Below the pieces are notes generated by a model. That model was not told where the DNA came from. It worked only from the letters and a program-made list of their open reading frames with translations, and searched no databases. A DNA stretch of 64,000 nt from Prescottella defluvii (GTDB lineage Bacteria > Actinomycetota > Actinomycetes > Mycobacteriales > Mycobacteriaceae). This document shows, piece by piece, positions 56,282-64,000 of the stretch. The position numbers and the translations under genes were made by a program. Location: positions 1 through 64,000 of the forward strand of contig NZ_JPOC01000028.1 of NCBI RefSeq assembly GCF_000738775.1, written 5' to 3'. Position 1 is the first letter of the stretch; each line of letters opens with the position of its first letter.

Positions 56282-57426
56282 GCCGCACCCGCCGATCCGA
56301 CGACCGAGCGGGCCACCACGACCCGCATGATCTCGTTGGTCCCCTCGAGGATCTGATGCACCCGCAGGTCACGCACGATCTTCTCCAATCCGTACTCCGC
56401 CAGATAGCCGTAGCCGCCGTGCAATTGCAGCGCCTTGTTCGCGACGTCGAAACCGGTGTCGGTGGCGAAGCGCTTCGCCATCGCGCACAACTCGACCTTG
56501 TCCGCGGTGTCCGCATCCAAGGCACCCGCGGCACGCCACAGCAGGGTGCGTGCGGCCTCGAGTTCGATCCGCATGTCCGCCAGCTGGAACTGCAGCGCCT
56601 GCAACTCGATCAGAGCCGATCCGAACGCCTTCCGCTCCGCGAGGTACGCGACCGCCTTGTCCAGCGCGGCCTGCGCACCCCCCACCGAGCACGCGGCGAT
56701 GTTGAGCCGTCCGCCGTTGAGCCCCTTCATCGCGATCCGGAAGCCCTCGCCCTCGCCGCCGAGCAGGTTCGCCGCCGGCACCCGCACCTGGTCGAGGATC
56801 ACCTGGCGGGTGGGCTGCGCGTTCCAGCCCATCTTCTTCTCATTGGCGCCGAACGACAGGCCGGGCGAGTCCTTCGGCACGATGAACGCGGAGATGCCGC
56901 GGGCCCCGGCGTCACCCGTCCGGGCCATCACGACGTACACGTCGGAGGTGCCCGCACCGGAGATGAACTGCTTGACGCCGGTAAGCAGGTAGTCGTCGCC
57001 GTCGCGAACAGCCTTGGTGCTCAAAGCCGCCGCGTCGGAGCCGGCACCGGGCTCGGTGAGGCAGTAGCTGCCGAGCTGTTCCATCGAGGCGAGTGCGGGC
57101 ACCCAGCCCCGGCGCTGCTCGTCGTCGCCGAACTCGTCGATCATCCACGTCACCATGTTGTGGATCGAGATGTACGCCGCGATCGACGGGCAGCCCGTCG
57201 CGAGCTGCTCGAAGATGCGGACGCCGTCGAGTCGGGTCAGACCCGAGCCGCCCACGTCCTCGCGGATGTAGATGCCGCCCATGCCGAGGGTCCCGGCCTT
57301 GCGCAGCACGTCCACCGGGAAGTGCTTGGACTGGTCCCACTCGATCGCGTGGGGAGCCAGGTATTCGGCGGCGAAGTCGCGCGCGGTCTCGCTGATCGCG
57401 CGCTCGTCGTCGGTGAGGATGAACAC
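56278..57426 (-). CDS. Acyl-CoA dehydrogenase, isobutyryl-CoA type
   Basis: 382-residue FAD enzyme. Visible are CLTEPGAGSDAAAL (flavin and substrate contact), GWNAQPTRQVILDQVRVP, LHGGYGYLAEY and the catalytic glutamate in EGTNEIMR. The place in the valine operon suggests oxidation of isobutyryl-CoA to methacrylyl-CoA (FadE9-like). GTG start at 57426, 10 nt after the mmsA stop. A short electron-transfer flavoprotein partner must be encoded elsewhere. Confidence 0.93.
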   Translation of the reverse strand: MFILTDDERAISETARDFAAEYLAPHAIEWDQSKHFPVDVLRKAGTLGMGGIYIREDVGGSGLTRLDGVRIFEQLATGCPSIAAYISIHNMVTWMIDEFGDDEQRRGWVPALASMEQLGSYCLTEPGAGSDAAALSTKAVRDGDDYLLTGVKQFISGAGTSDVYVVMARTGDAGARGISAFIVPKDSPGLSFGANEKKMGWNAQPTRQVILDQVRVPAANLLGGEGEGFRIAMKGLNGGRLNIAACSVGGAQAALDKAVAYLAERKAFGSALIELQALQFQLADMRIELEAARTLLWRAAGALDADTADKVELCAMAKRFATDTGFDVANKALQLHGGYGYLAEYGLEKIVRDLRVHQILEGTNEIMRVVVARSVVGSAGAA

Positions 57427-57436
57427 GACCGCTCCC

Positions 57437-58945
57437 CTAGTCCATCGTGGGGATGACGAAGTGGTTCGACGCTTCTTCCTTCTTGCCCGACGGCCAGCGC
57501 TGCGTCACCGTCTTGGTCTTGGTGTAGAAGCGGATCGAGTCCGGGCCGTGCTGGTTGAGGTCGCCGAATCCGGAACGCTTCCACCCACCGAACGTGTGGT
57601 AGGCGATCGGCACCGGGATCGGGACGTTGACGCCCACCATGCCGGTGTCGACGCGGGCACAGAAGTCGCGGGCGGTGTCACCGTCACGGGTGAAGATCGC
57701 GACACCGTTGCCGTACTCGTGCTCGGACGGCAGGCGCAGCGCCTCCTCGTAGTCGTGGGCGCGGACCACTTGCAGGACAGGCCCGAAGATCTCCTCCTTG
57801 TAGATCCGCATGTCCGGCGTGACGCGATCGAACAGCGTTGCGCCGGCGAAGAATCCGTCCTCGTGACCGTCGAGGGCGAAGCCGCGGCCGTCGACCACCA
57901 GTTCGGCACCCTCGTCGACACCGATCTGCACGTAGTCGTTCACCCGGGCGAGCGCGTCCGCACCGACGAGCGGGCCGAAGTCGGCTTCGTCGTCGTCGGA
58001 CCGGCCGATCCGCAGCTTGCCGACCCGTTCGGTGAGCTTCGCGACGAGCGCGTCGGCGGTCTCCTCACCGACCGGCACCGCGACCGAGATCGCCATGCAG
58101 CGCTCACCGGCGGAGCCGTAGCCGGCACCGACGAGGGCGTCGGCGACCTGATCGAGGTCGGCGTCGGGCATCACGATCGCGTGGTTCTTGGCACCGCCGA
58201 AGCACTGCGCGCGCTTGCCGTGCGCGGCGGCCGTCTCGTAGATGTACTGCGCGATCGGGGTGGAGCCGACGAAGCCGAGGGCCTTGACCCGCGGATCGGT
58301 GAGCAGCACGTCCACCGCACCCTTGTCGCCGTTGACGACATTGAACACCCCCGGCGGCAGCCCCGCCTCGAGGAACAACTCCGCCAGGCGCAGCGGCACC
58401 GAGGGGTCCCGCTCGGACGGCTTGAGGATGAACGCGTTGCCGCAGGCCAGGGCGGGGGCGGCCTTCCACAGCGGAATCATCGCCGGGAAGTTGAACGGCG
58501 TGATGCCGGCGACGACACCGAGCGGCTGACGCATCGAGAACACATCGATGCCGTTGCCCGCGGACTCGGTGTACTCACCCTTGAGCAGGTGCGGGATACC
58601 GGTGGCGAACTCGACCACCTCGAGGCCGCGCTGGATGTCACCCTTCGCGTCGGCGAAGGTCTTGCCGTGCTCGGCGGACAGCAGCCGCGCGAGCGGGTCC
58701 ATCTCCTCCTGGATCAGCTGCAGGAACCGCATCAGCACCCGCGCCCGGCGCTGCGGATTCCACGACGCCCACTCGCGCTGCGCGTCAACGGCATTCGCGA
58801 TCACGGCTTCGGTCTCGGCCTGGTCCGCGAGCGGCACCCGCGCCTGCACCCGACCCGTGTTGGGGTCGTAGACGTCGGCGAATCGACCCGACGTCCCGGG
58901 GATGCGCTTGCCGCCGATGAAATGAGAGAGCTCTCGAACGCTCAT
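57437..58945 (-). CDS. mmsA: Methylmalonate-semialdehyde dehydrogenase (CoA-acylating)
   Basis: 502-residue aldehyde dehydrogenase: oxyanion Asn in TPFNFPAMIP, Rossmann loop GFVGSTPIAQYI, catalytic Cys in GSAGERCMAIS. It converts methylmalonate semialdehyde, NAD and CoA to propionyl-CoA. The usual catalytic Glu of ALDHs is replaced in this class (GGAKNHAIVMP), as expected for CoA-acylating forms. ATG 58945 (MSVRELSHFIGG) has AAAGGA 12 nt upstream. It heads the five-gene valine operon, with a promoter at 59022-59049. Confidence 0.95.
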   Translation of the reverse strand: MSVRELSHFIGGKRIPGTSGRFADVYDPNTGRVQARVPLADQAETEAVIANAVDAQREWASWNPQRRARVLMRFLQLIQEEMDPLARLLSAEHGKTFADAKGDIQRGLEVVEFATGIPHLLKGEYTESAGNGIDVFSMRQPLGVVAGITPFNFPAMIPLWKAAPALACGNAFILKPSERDPSVPLRLAELFLEAGLPPGVFNVVNGDKGAVDVLLTDPRVKALGFVGSTPIAQYIYETAAAHGKRAQCFGGAKNHAIVMPDADLDQVADALVGAGYGSAGERCMAISVAVPVGEETADALVAKLTERVGKLRIGRSDDDEADFGPLVGADALARVNDYVQIGVDEGAELVVDGRGFALDGHEDGFFAGATLFDRVTPDMRIYKEEIFGPVLQVVRAHDYEEALRLPSEHEYGNGVAIFTRDGDTARDFCARVDTGMVGVNVPIPVPIAYHTFGGWKRSGFGDLNQHGPDSIRFYTKTKTVTQRWPSGKKEEASNHFVIPTMD

Positions 58946-59021
58946 GGTCCGGACCCGTCCTTTGCTGGTCGCTGCGGGGAGCAGGAGGAGACACACGTCA
59001 CCTCCAACATTCTTCGCTGAT

Positions 59022-59049
59022 CCTATAGTTGGAAGTCCATGTAAGTCCA
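59022..59049 (-). promoter_or_regulatory. Predicted mmsA operon promoter with tandem AAGTCCA sites
   Basis: Minus strand: TGGACT (59049-59044), 16-nt spacer, TATAGG (59027-59022). The hexamer AGTCCA (plus) occurs at 59034-59039 and again at 59044-59049, exactly one helical turn apart, one copy in the spacer and one forming the -35. That layout suits a repressor binding both. Confidence 0.65.
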
Positions 59050-59161
59050 GGGATTGATCCCGACAATTGCCCGAACCGCAGCTCAGGGCCGTGAACGTGG
59101 GTGAGAATGACGATCCGTACGCCTGCCTCACGCCGTTGCCCTGCAGGATGGAGAACACCCG

Positions 59162-60820
59162 ATGGACTCCCCGAGCGCACCGCTATCCGACGCGATCGAT
59201 CACCCGCTGAGCCGTCGCGCCCTCATGGGCGGGGCCGGCGCGCTGCTGCTCGCCGGCATGGCCGCGACCGCCGCGCGGGCGGACGCCTCCCCGCAACAGG
59301 CACGCGCCCAGCAGCCCGGCAGCGTGCCGCACCGGCCCAACATCGTCGTCGTGATCACCGACCAGGAACGCCGGCCGATGTTCTGGCCCGAGGGATGGGC
59401 GGATGCCAACCTGCCCAACCGTAAACGGCTGGCCGACACCGGATTGTCGTTCGACAACTCGTTCTGCAACGCGGCGATGTGCTCGCCGAGTCGCAGCACG
59501 TTCTTCACCGGCCTCTACCCGGCGCAGCACGGCGTCACCGCGACGCTCACCGAGGGCGGGACGGTCTCCCCCACCGAGCCGACCCTGCCGCTGGACATCC
59601 AGAACATGGCCAAGCTGTTGGACTCGGCCGGCTACAACGTCCACTACCGCGGCAAGTGGCACATGAGCAAGGGCGCCGACGGCGGCGACCCGTCCAGCGC
59701 GGATCTCGCCGCGTACGGCTTCCGCGGCTGGATTCCACCCGAGGGCGGCCAGGACACGAATCCCGACCACTTCGGCGGCGGGTGCGCCGATCTGGACAGC
59801 CGCTACGCCGCCGAGGCCGTCGACTTCCTGCACGGCCTCGACCCCGGTGACGACCGCCCGTTCGCGCTCGTCGTCTCGTTCGTCAATCCGCACGACGTCC
59901 TGGCGTACCCGCAGACGTGGGACGCGATCAACGGGACCTGCGACAACTACGGGTCCGACGCGCCCGGCATCTTCCAGCAGGGCATCGGGCTGCCGCCGAC
60001 GTACGACGAGAAACTCGCGCTGAACTTCAAGCCCACCGCGCAGGTGCAGTCGGAGTTGCTGCTGGCCGCCGGGCTCGGACCGCTGGTCGGTCCCGACGCC
60101 GCCTCCAACTACGCCAACTTCTACGCCTACATGCACAAGGTGGTGGACGAGCACATCGGTGCCGTGCTCGACGCGCTCGAATCCCAGCCCGGCAGAAGGG
60201 ATTCGACGGTGGTGATCCGGATGTCGGACCACGGGGAGATGGGGCTCTCGCACGGCGGGCTGCGGCAGAAGGTGTTCAACGCCTACGAGGAGACCCTGCG
60301 CGTGCCGATGGTCATCAGCAACCCGGTGATGTTCCCGCAACCGGTGCGGACCGGTGCCCTCGCGACGCTGATCGACGTGATGCCGACACTCGCGACGCTG
60401 GCCGGCGTGCCGGACCGCGCGGTGTGGGACTTCAAGGGCGTCGATCTGATGCCCGTCGTCGCCGACGCGTCCGCCCATCCGCAGTCGCCGAGCGCCGAGG
60501 TGCAGGACGTCGTCCACTTCACCTACGACGACCAGAACTGCGCGACCCCGGACGGGCAGAACATCGTCACCCAGCCCAACCACATGCGCACGATCCGGGA
60601 CCGGCGCTGGAAGTACTCGGCCTACTTCGATCCCGCCGGAGCGGTACCGCCGCAGTTCGAGATGTACGACCTCGACACCGACCCGCTCGAACTGCACAAC
60701 CGTGCCGATCCGTCGAACATCACGTGGTTCGATCCGGTGCAGGCGGTGTCCATGCACGCCAAGCTGTTCGAGGTCATGGAACGGTGCGGCACCACGCCCG
60801 CACTGGGTCTCAGCCGCTGA
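59162..60820 (+). CDS. Tat-exported sulfatase
   Basis: 552 residues. The N-terminus has a twin-arginine signal (SRRALMGGAG, hydrophobic core, ARADA cleavage region). The sulfatase motif CSPSRSTFFTGLYP carries the Cys to be converted to formylglycine and the conserved Pro/Arg. Metal ligands are visible in IVVVITDQER, HYRGKWHMSK and MSDHGEMGLSHGG. Substrate may be an organic or choline-type sulfate ester. Formylglycine generation must happen before Tat export, and no FGE gene is in the window. It overlaps the convergent esterase gene by 11 nt. Confidence 0.92.
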   Translation: MDSPSAPLSDAIDHPLSRRALMGGAGALLLAGMAATAARADASPQQARAQQPGSVPHRPNIVVVITDQERRPMFWPEGWADANLPNRKRLADTGLSFDNSFCNAAMCSPSRSTFFTGLYPAQHGVTATLTEGGTVSPTEPTLPLDIQNMAKLLDSAGYNVHYRGKWHMSKGADGGDPSSADLAAYGFRGWIPPEGGQDTNPDHFGGGCADLDSRYAAEAVDFLHGLDPGDDRPFALVVSFVNPHDVLAYPQTWDAINGTCDNYGSDAPGIFQQGIGLPPTYDEKLALNFKPTAQVQSELLLAAGLGPLVGPDAASNYANFYAYMHKVVDEHIGAVLDALESQPGRRDSTVVIRMSDHGEMGLSHGGLRQKVFNAYEETLRVPMVISNPVMFPQPVRTGALATLIDVMPTLATLAGVPDRAVWDFKGVDLMPVVADASAHPQSPSAEVQDVVHFTYDDQNCATPDGQNIVTQPNHMRTIRDRRWKYSAYFDPAGAVPPQFEMYDLDTDPLELHNRADPSNITWFDPVQAVSMHAKLFEVMERCGTTPALGLSR

Positions 60821-61733
60821 TCGTCTCCCGGGTCATCGCCCAGACCTCCTCGCGGGCGGGTGCGGTGAACGACAGCGCCGGAATGGTGAGGAAGCCGTGG
60901 AAGAGGCCGTCGAAGCGGCGGTGCCGAACCCGCACCCCGTCCGCGGCGAGCCGCGCCGCGTAGGCGTCACCCGCCGAACACGGCGGATCCAGCTCCGCGG
61001 TGACGACTACCGCCGGCGGCAGCCCCGCCAGGCTGTCCGCCCGCGTCGGCACGAGCCGGACGTCGTCGGTTCCGTTCGGGGCGTACTGCGCCCAGTACCA
61101 CTTCATCGCCGACGTGGTGTTGTAGTGCCCGACCCCGTACAGGCGGTAGGACTCGGTCTCGAAGTCGTCGTCGATCACGGGGTACAGCAGCACCTGCGCC
61201 GCGACGGCCGGGCCGCCGCGGTCCCTCGCCGCCATCGCGACCGTCGTCGCGAGGTTTCCGCCCGCGCTGTCACCGGCGAGCACGATCCGGTTCGCGTCGC
61301 CGTCGAACTCGGCCGCATTCTTCGACGCCCACTCCAGGGCCGCATACATGTCGTCGTGGGCGGCCGGCGCCGCATGTTCGGGGGCCAGCCGGTAGTCGAC
61401 CGCCACCACCACGGCGCCCACACCCTGTGCCATCGAGCGGCAGAACTCGTCGTGGCTGTCGAGATCGCAGAAGACGAAGCCGCCGCCGTGCGCGAACACC
61501 ACGACCGGCAGGCCCACCCCGGCGTGATGCGGGACGTAGATGCGCAGTGCCAGATCGCCGCCGGGACCGTCGATCGTGCGTTCCTGGACGGCACCCATGT
61601 CGGGCTGTCGCTGCAGTGGGGCCCGGCGCGCGCGAATCACGTCACGCAGTTCGGCCGGCGGCACCGCGGTGACGTCGGGGAATCCGGCGTCGAGCGCCGC
61701 CAGCATCGAAGCAACTTCGGGATGGATGGTCAC
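60810..61733 (-). CDS. Alpha/beta-hydrolase, HSL (family IV) esterase
   Basis: 307 residues: oxyanion motif HGGGF, nucleophile in GDSAGGNLA, and catalytic Asp/His supplied by AELDPP and FDGLFHGF. This is the hormone-sensitive-lipase class of cytoplasmic carboxylesterases, active on short to medium acyl esters. GTG 61733 (VTIHPEVASML) has GAGGAG 8 nt upstream. Its 3' end overlaps the sulfatase gene tail to tail. Confidence 0.92.
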   Translation of the reverse strand: MTIHPEVASMLAALDAGFPDVTAVPPAELRDVIRARRAPLQRQPDMGAVQERTIDGPGGDLALRIYVPHHAGVGLPVVVFAHGGGFVFCDLDSHDEFCRSMAQGVGAVVVAVDYRLAPEHAAPAAHDDMYAALEWASKNAAEFDGDANRIVLAGDSAGGNLATTVAMAARDRGGPAVAAQVLLYPVIDDDFETESYRLYGVGHYNTTSAMKWYWAQYAPNGTDDVRLVPTRADSLAGLPPAVVVTAELDPPCSAGDAYAARLAADGVRVRHRRFDGLFHGFLTIPALSFTAPAREEVWAMTRETISG

Positions 61734-61867
61734 AGCGAATCTCCTCGACTCGTTCACGAGCAGGCAACGGCACCCGAGAACGCACTCGAGCACCCTCGAC
61801 GCTAGGTCAGCGAATCGCACCGAGAAATCGGCTCTCCCGCCCAGTGGTCACCCTCGCCGAGGAGCCG

Positions 61868-62563
61868 CTACCGCCGCGGATCGCGGGAGCCGAGCGCCCG
61901 GTAACAACCGCCGAGGTCACGTAGCGCACCGACGACGTCGGACGGATCATCGGCGTCGGCCTGCAGCACCCTGCGGAGCAGCGCGGGGTCGAGATCGTCC
62001 GGCGCCGCAAAGTATTCGACCACGGGCAGTTCCGGCAGGTGTGCGCCGTCGCCGAAGTGGTCGCCGCCGCTGCCCGACGGCTCCTCGTCCTCGGCGCCGA
62101 CGCCGCGGATCAGGGTGTCGAGGTCCAGGCCACGGAGGGTGAGCAACGCGAGGGGATCGTGGTCCACCCGCTCGGCCAGCAGGTAGGCGACGGCCGCGAC
62201 GTGCTTGCACGGCCAGCCCGGGTCGGGACACGTGCAGTCGAAGTCGAGTTCACCGCTGCCGCCCGGCAACAGCGTCGGCCCGAGCTCCTGCGGCACCGTG
62301 CCGGACGCGAGCGCCGCGAGCATGCCCGGCGTGGCACGCACCGCCTCCACGAACGCCGCCGTCTCGTCGTCGTCGAACGCGCGCAGTGTCAACACCGACG
62401 TGAACGGCGCGATCTGGCTGCCCTGCACCTCGGCACTGACCCGTCCGGGCGCGATGTGCAGCGCCACCACCCGGCCGGCGCGGGCGTAGCTGCGGCCACG
62501 ACCGAACCGTCCGGTGCCACCGGTCCGTTCGAGCGCGTCCGTGAGGGCCCGTCCCCATCTCAT
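61868..62563 (-). CDS. SWIM zinc-finger protein
   Basis: 231 residues (ATG 62563, with GAGGTGG upstream; a GTG at 62581 would add six). The SWIM motif CxCx(n)CxH is seen in DCTCPDPGWPCKHVAAV, near residue 120, between a beta-rich N-terminal half and an acidic C-terminus. It binds nucleic acid or protein. It starts 10 nt before the SNF2 helicase stop codon ends, so the genes overlap or touch and are cotranscribed. SWIM proteins paired with SNF2 helicases recur in actinomycetes. Confidence 0.88.
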   Translation of the reverse strand: MRWGRALTDALERTGGTGRFGRGRSYARAGRVVALHIAPGRVSAEVQGSQIAPFTSVLTLRAFDDDETAAFVEAVRATPGMLAALASGTVPQELGPTLLPGGSGELDFDCTCPDPGWPCKHVAAVAYLLAERVDHDPLALLTLRGLDLDTLIRGVGAEDEEPSGSGGDHFGDGAHLPELPVVEYFAAPDDLDPALLRRVLQADADDPSDVVGALRDLGGCYRALGSRDPRR

Positions 62564-62573
62564 CGCCACCACC

Positions 62574-64000
62574 TCACTCACCGACCGCCTCGTCGCCCAG
62601 GGTGAGCAGGTCGTGGAGTTGGTCGGTGCTCATCTCGGTGATCCACCGCTCGCCCGTGCCCACCGCAAGGTCGGCCAGTTCCTGCTTGGTGGAGAGCATC
62701 CCGTCGATGCGTTCCTCGAGCGTCCCGACGCACACGAGCTTGCGGACCTGCACGTCGCGCCGCTGCCCGATCCGGAACGCCCGGTCGGTCGCCTGGCTCT
62801 CCACCGCCGGGTTCCACCAGCGATCCAGATGGACAACGTGATTGGCGGCGGTCAGATTCAGCCCGGTGCCACCGGCCTTGAGCGAGAGCAGCATGATCGG
62901 TGGCCCGCCGTCGCCCTGGAACCGCTCGACCATGCGGTCGCGGCCGGTCTTGGTGACCCCACCGTGCAGGAACGGGACCTCCACCCCGAACCGCTCCGAC
63001 AGGTACGGCACCACCAGGTCACCGAACTCCCGGAACTGTGTGAACAGCAGTGCGCGTTCGCCGTCGGCGGTCACCGACTCGAGAATGTCCTCGACCAGGC
63101 CGAGCTTGCCGGACCGGTGCCGACCGCGCCGCAGCACCCCGGACCCGTCGCCGAGGAAGTGCGCCGGATGGTTGCACACCTGCTTGAGCCGGGTCAGGGC
63201 CGAGAGCACCGCGCCCTTGCGCTGCATGCCCTCGGTGTCCTTGATCTGCTTCAGCATCTCGTCCACCACCGCCCGGTACAGCGCGGCCTGCTCGACCGTG
63301 AGGTTGGCCCGCACCGTCATCTCGAACTTGTCGGGCAGATCCGAGATCACGGTCGGGTCGGTCTTCACGCGCCGCAGGATGAACGGCGAGGTCACCGCCC
63401 GGAGCCGGGTCACCGCCGCCTCGTCCTGTTCCCGTTCGATCGGGACGGAGAACCGGGCCCGGAAGGCCTGCGTGCTGCCGAGCATGCCGCGGTTGACGAA
63501 ATCGAGGATCGAGCGCAGTTCGTCGAGCCGGTTCTCGACGGGGGTACCGGTGAGTGCGATCCGGTGCTGCGCCGGGATGGCGCGAGCGGCGCGGGCCTGC
63601 GCGGTGCCCGCATTCTTGATGTGCTGCGCCTCGTCCAGCACCACCCGCCGCCACGCCTGCTCCCCCAGCGCCTCCACGTCGCGGGCCAGCAGCGAGTACG
63701 TCGTGACGACCAGGTCGCTGCCCCGCACCGCCGCCGTCAGCTCGTCGCCGCGGTTGCGCCCCGCCCCGTGGTGCACGTGCACCCGCAGGTCCGGCACGAA
63801 CCGGGCAGCCTCGCGCTGCCAGTTCCCGACCACCGACATGGGGCACACCAGCAACGTCGGGTGTTCGGACCGTTCGTGGGCCAGCAGCGCGAGCAGTTGC
63901 AGCGTCTTGCCCAGGCCCATGTCGTCGGCGAGGACAGCACCGAGGCCCGTCTCGCTCATGAACGCGAGCCAGTCCAGGCCCCGCTGCTGGTAGGGCCGCA
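62574..64000 (-). CDS. SNF2-family helicase, C-terminal part (runs off the window)
   Basis: About 475 residues are visible; the N-terminus lies beyond the right edge. The frame continues through 63959 to 64000 (RPYQQRGLDWLAFMSE). It has Walker A ADDMGLGKT, motif II LDEAQHIKN (DEAQ variant), TGTPVENRL, QTDRAFRIGQ-type motif VI (ATDRAFRIGQRRDVQV) and GTGLNLTAA. The HepA/SNF2 branch remodels protein-DNA complexes with ATP. It is followed by the SWIM gene. A N-terminal bacterial SNF2-associated domain is expected outside the window. Confidence 0.95.
   Translation of the reverse strand, partial: RPYQQRGLDWLAFMSETGLGAVLADDMGLGKTLQLLALLAHERSEHPTLLVCPMSVVGNWQREAARFVPDLRVHVHHGAGRNRGDELTAAVRGSDLVVTTYSLLARDVEALGEQAWRRVVLDEAQHIKNAGTAQARAARAIPAQHRIALTGTPVENRLDELRSILDFVNRGMLGSTQAFRARFSVPIEREQDEAAVTRLRAVTSPFILRRVKTDPTVISDLPDKFEMTVRANLTVEQAALYRAVVDEMLKQIKDTEGMQRKGAVLSALTRLKQVCNHPAHFLGDGSGVLRRGRHRSGKLGLVEDILESVTADGERALLFTQFREFGDLVVPYLSERFGVEVPFLHGGVTKTGRDRMVERFQGDGGPPIMLLSLKAGGTGLNLTAANHVVHLDRWWNPAVESQATDRAFRIGQRRDVQVRKLVCVGTLEERIDGMLSTKQELADLAVGTGERWITEMSTDQLHDLLTLGDEAVGE

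Overview
The window reads as chromosomal DNA of a high-G+C, mycolate-type actinomycete, most likely Rhodococcus or a close relative. The evidence is the gene order murA / cob(I)alamin adenosyltransferase / DUF2550 / atpCDGAHFEB / wecA / tsaC / prmC / prfA / rpmE / rho / thrB-thrC-hom-lysA-argS, an Emb-type arabinosyltransferase, F420-type and steroid-type genes, many GTG starts and dense 4-nt gene overlaps. The genus is inferred from gene content; no rRNA gene lies inside the window. I see no insertion sequence, prophage, CRISPR array or replication origin.

Layout. 1-2.2 kb: probable rRNA-operon promoter region, murA, and a divergent corrinoid adenosyltransferase. 2.3-10.7 kb (minus): complete F1Fo ATP synthase operon with DUF2550 at its end and an AtpI-like protein at its head. 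10.7-18.2 kb (minus): lipid-linked GlcNAc transferase, tRNA t6A enzyme, release-factor methylase, RF1, L31 and Rho, interrupted by one orphan secreted protein. 18.2-24.7 kb (minus): argS-lysA-hom-thrC-thrB, the aspartate-family amino-acid operon. 24.9-32.7 kb: DUF3105/DUF305 pair, tRNA-Arg(CCG), a membrane protein with an F420-type oxidoreductase, an orphan arabinosyltransferase and a small HhH protein. 32.8-36.7 kb (minus): sulfate activation operon cysD-cysNC-cysQ, with CysQ carrying an extra C-terminal domain. 36.8-42.6 kb: IclR regulator divergent from a DUF1214 / SDR / sulfotransferase / hydrolase set behind a KstR-like box, which points to steroid metabolism.

42.7-52.8 kb is the most unusual part. 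A free-standing 27-residue amphipathic peptide gene has its own promoter, RBS and terminator. It is followed by a two-armed Ter stress system. The minus arm encodes a putative nucleoside-like metabolite pathway (helical protein, CitE-like lyase, phosphoribosyltransferase-TRSP, PRTase/PELOTA, HAD phosphatase), every junction overlapping by 4 nt. The plus arm encodes two TerD paralogues, a TerC/DUF475 membrane protein and a TerA-like protein, with TerB convergent at the end.

52.9-59.0 kb: MarR regulator and a valine/isobutyrate catabolic operon (mmsA, acyl-CoA dehydrogenase, 3-hydroxyisobutyryl-CoA hydrolase, mmsB, enoyl-CoA hydratase). 59.2-64.0 kb: a Tat-exported sulfatase, an HSL-type esterase, and a SWIM-domain protein paired with a SNF2 helicase that runs off the right edge.
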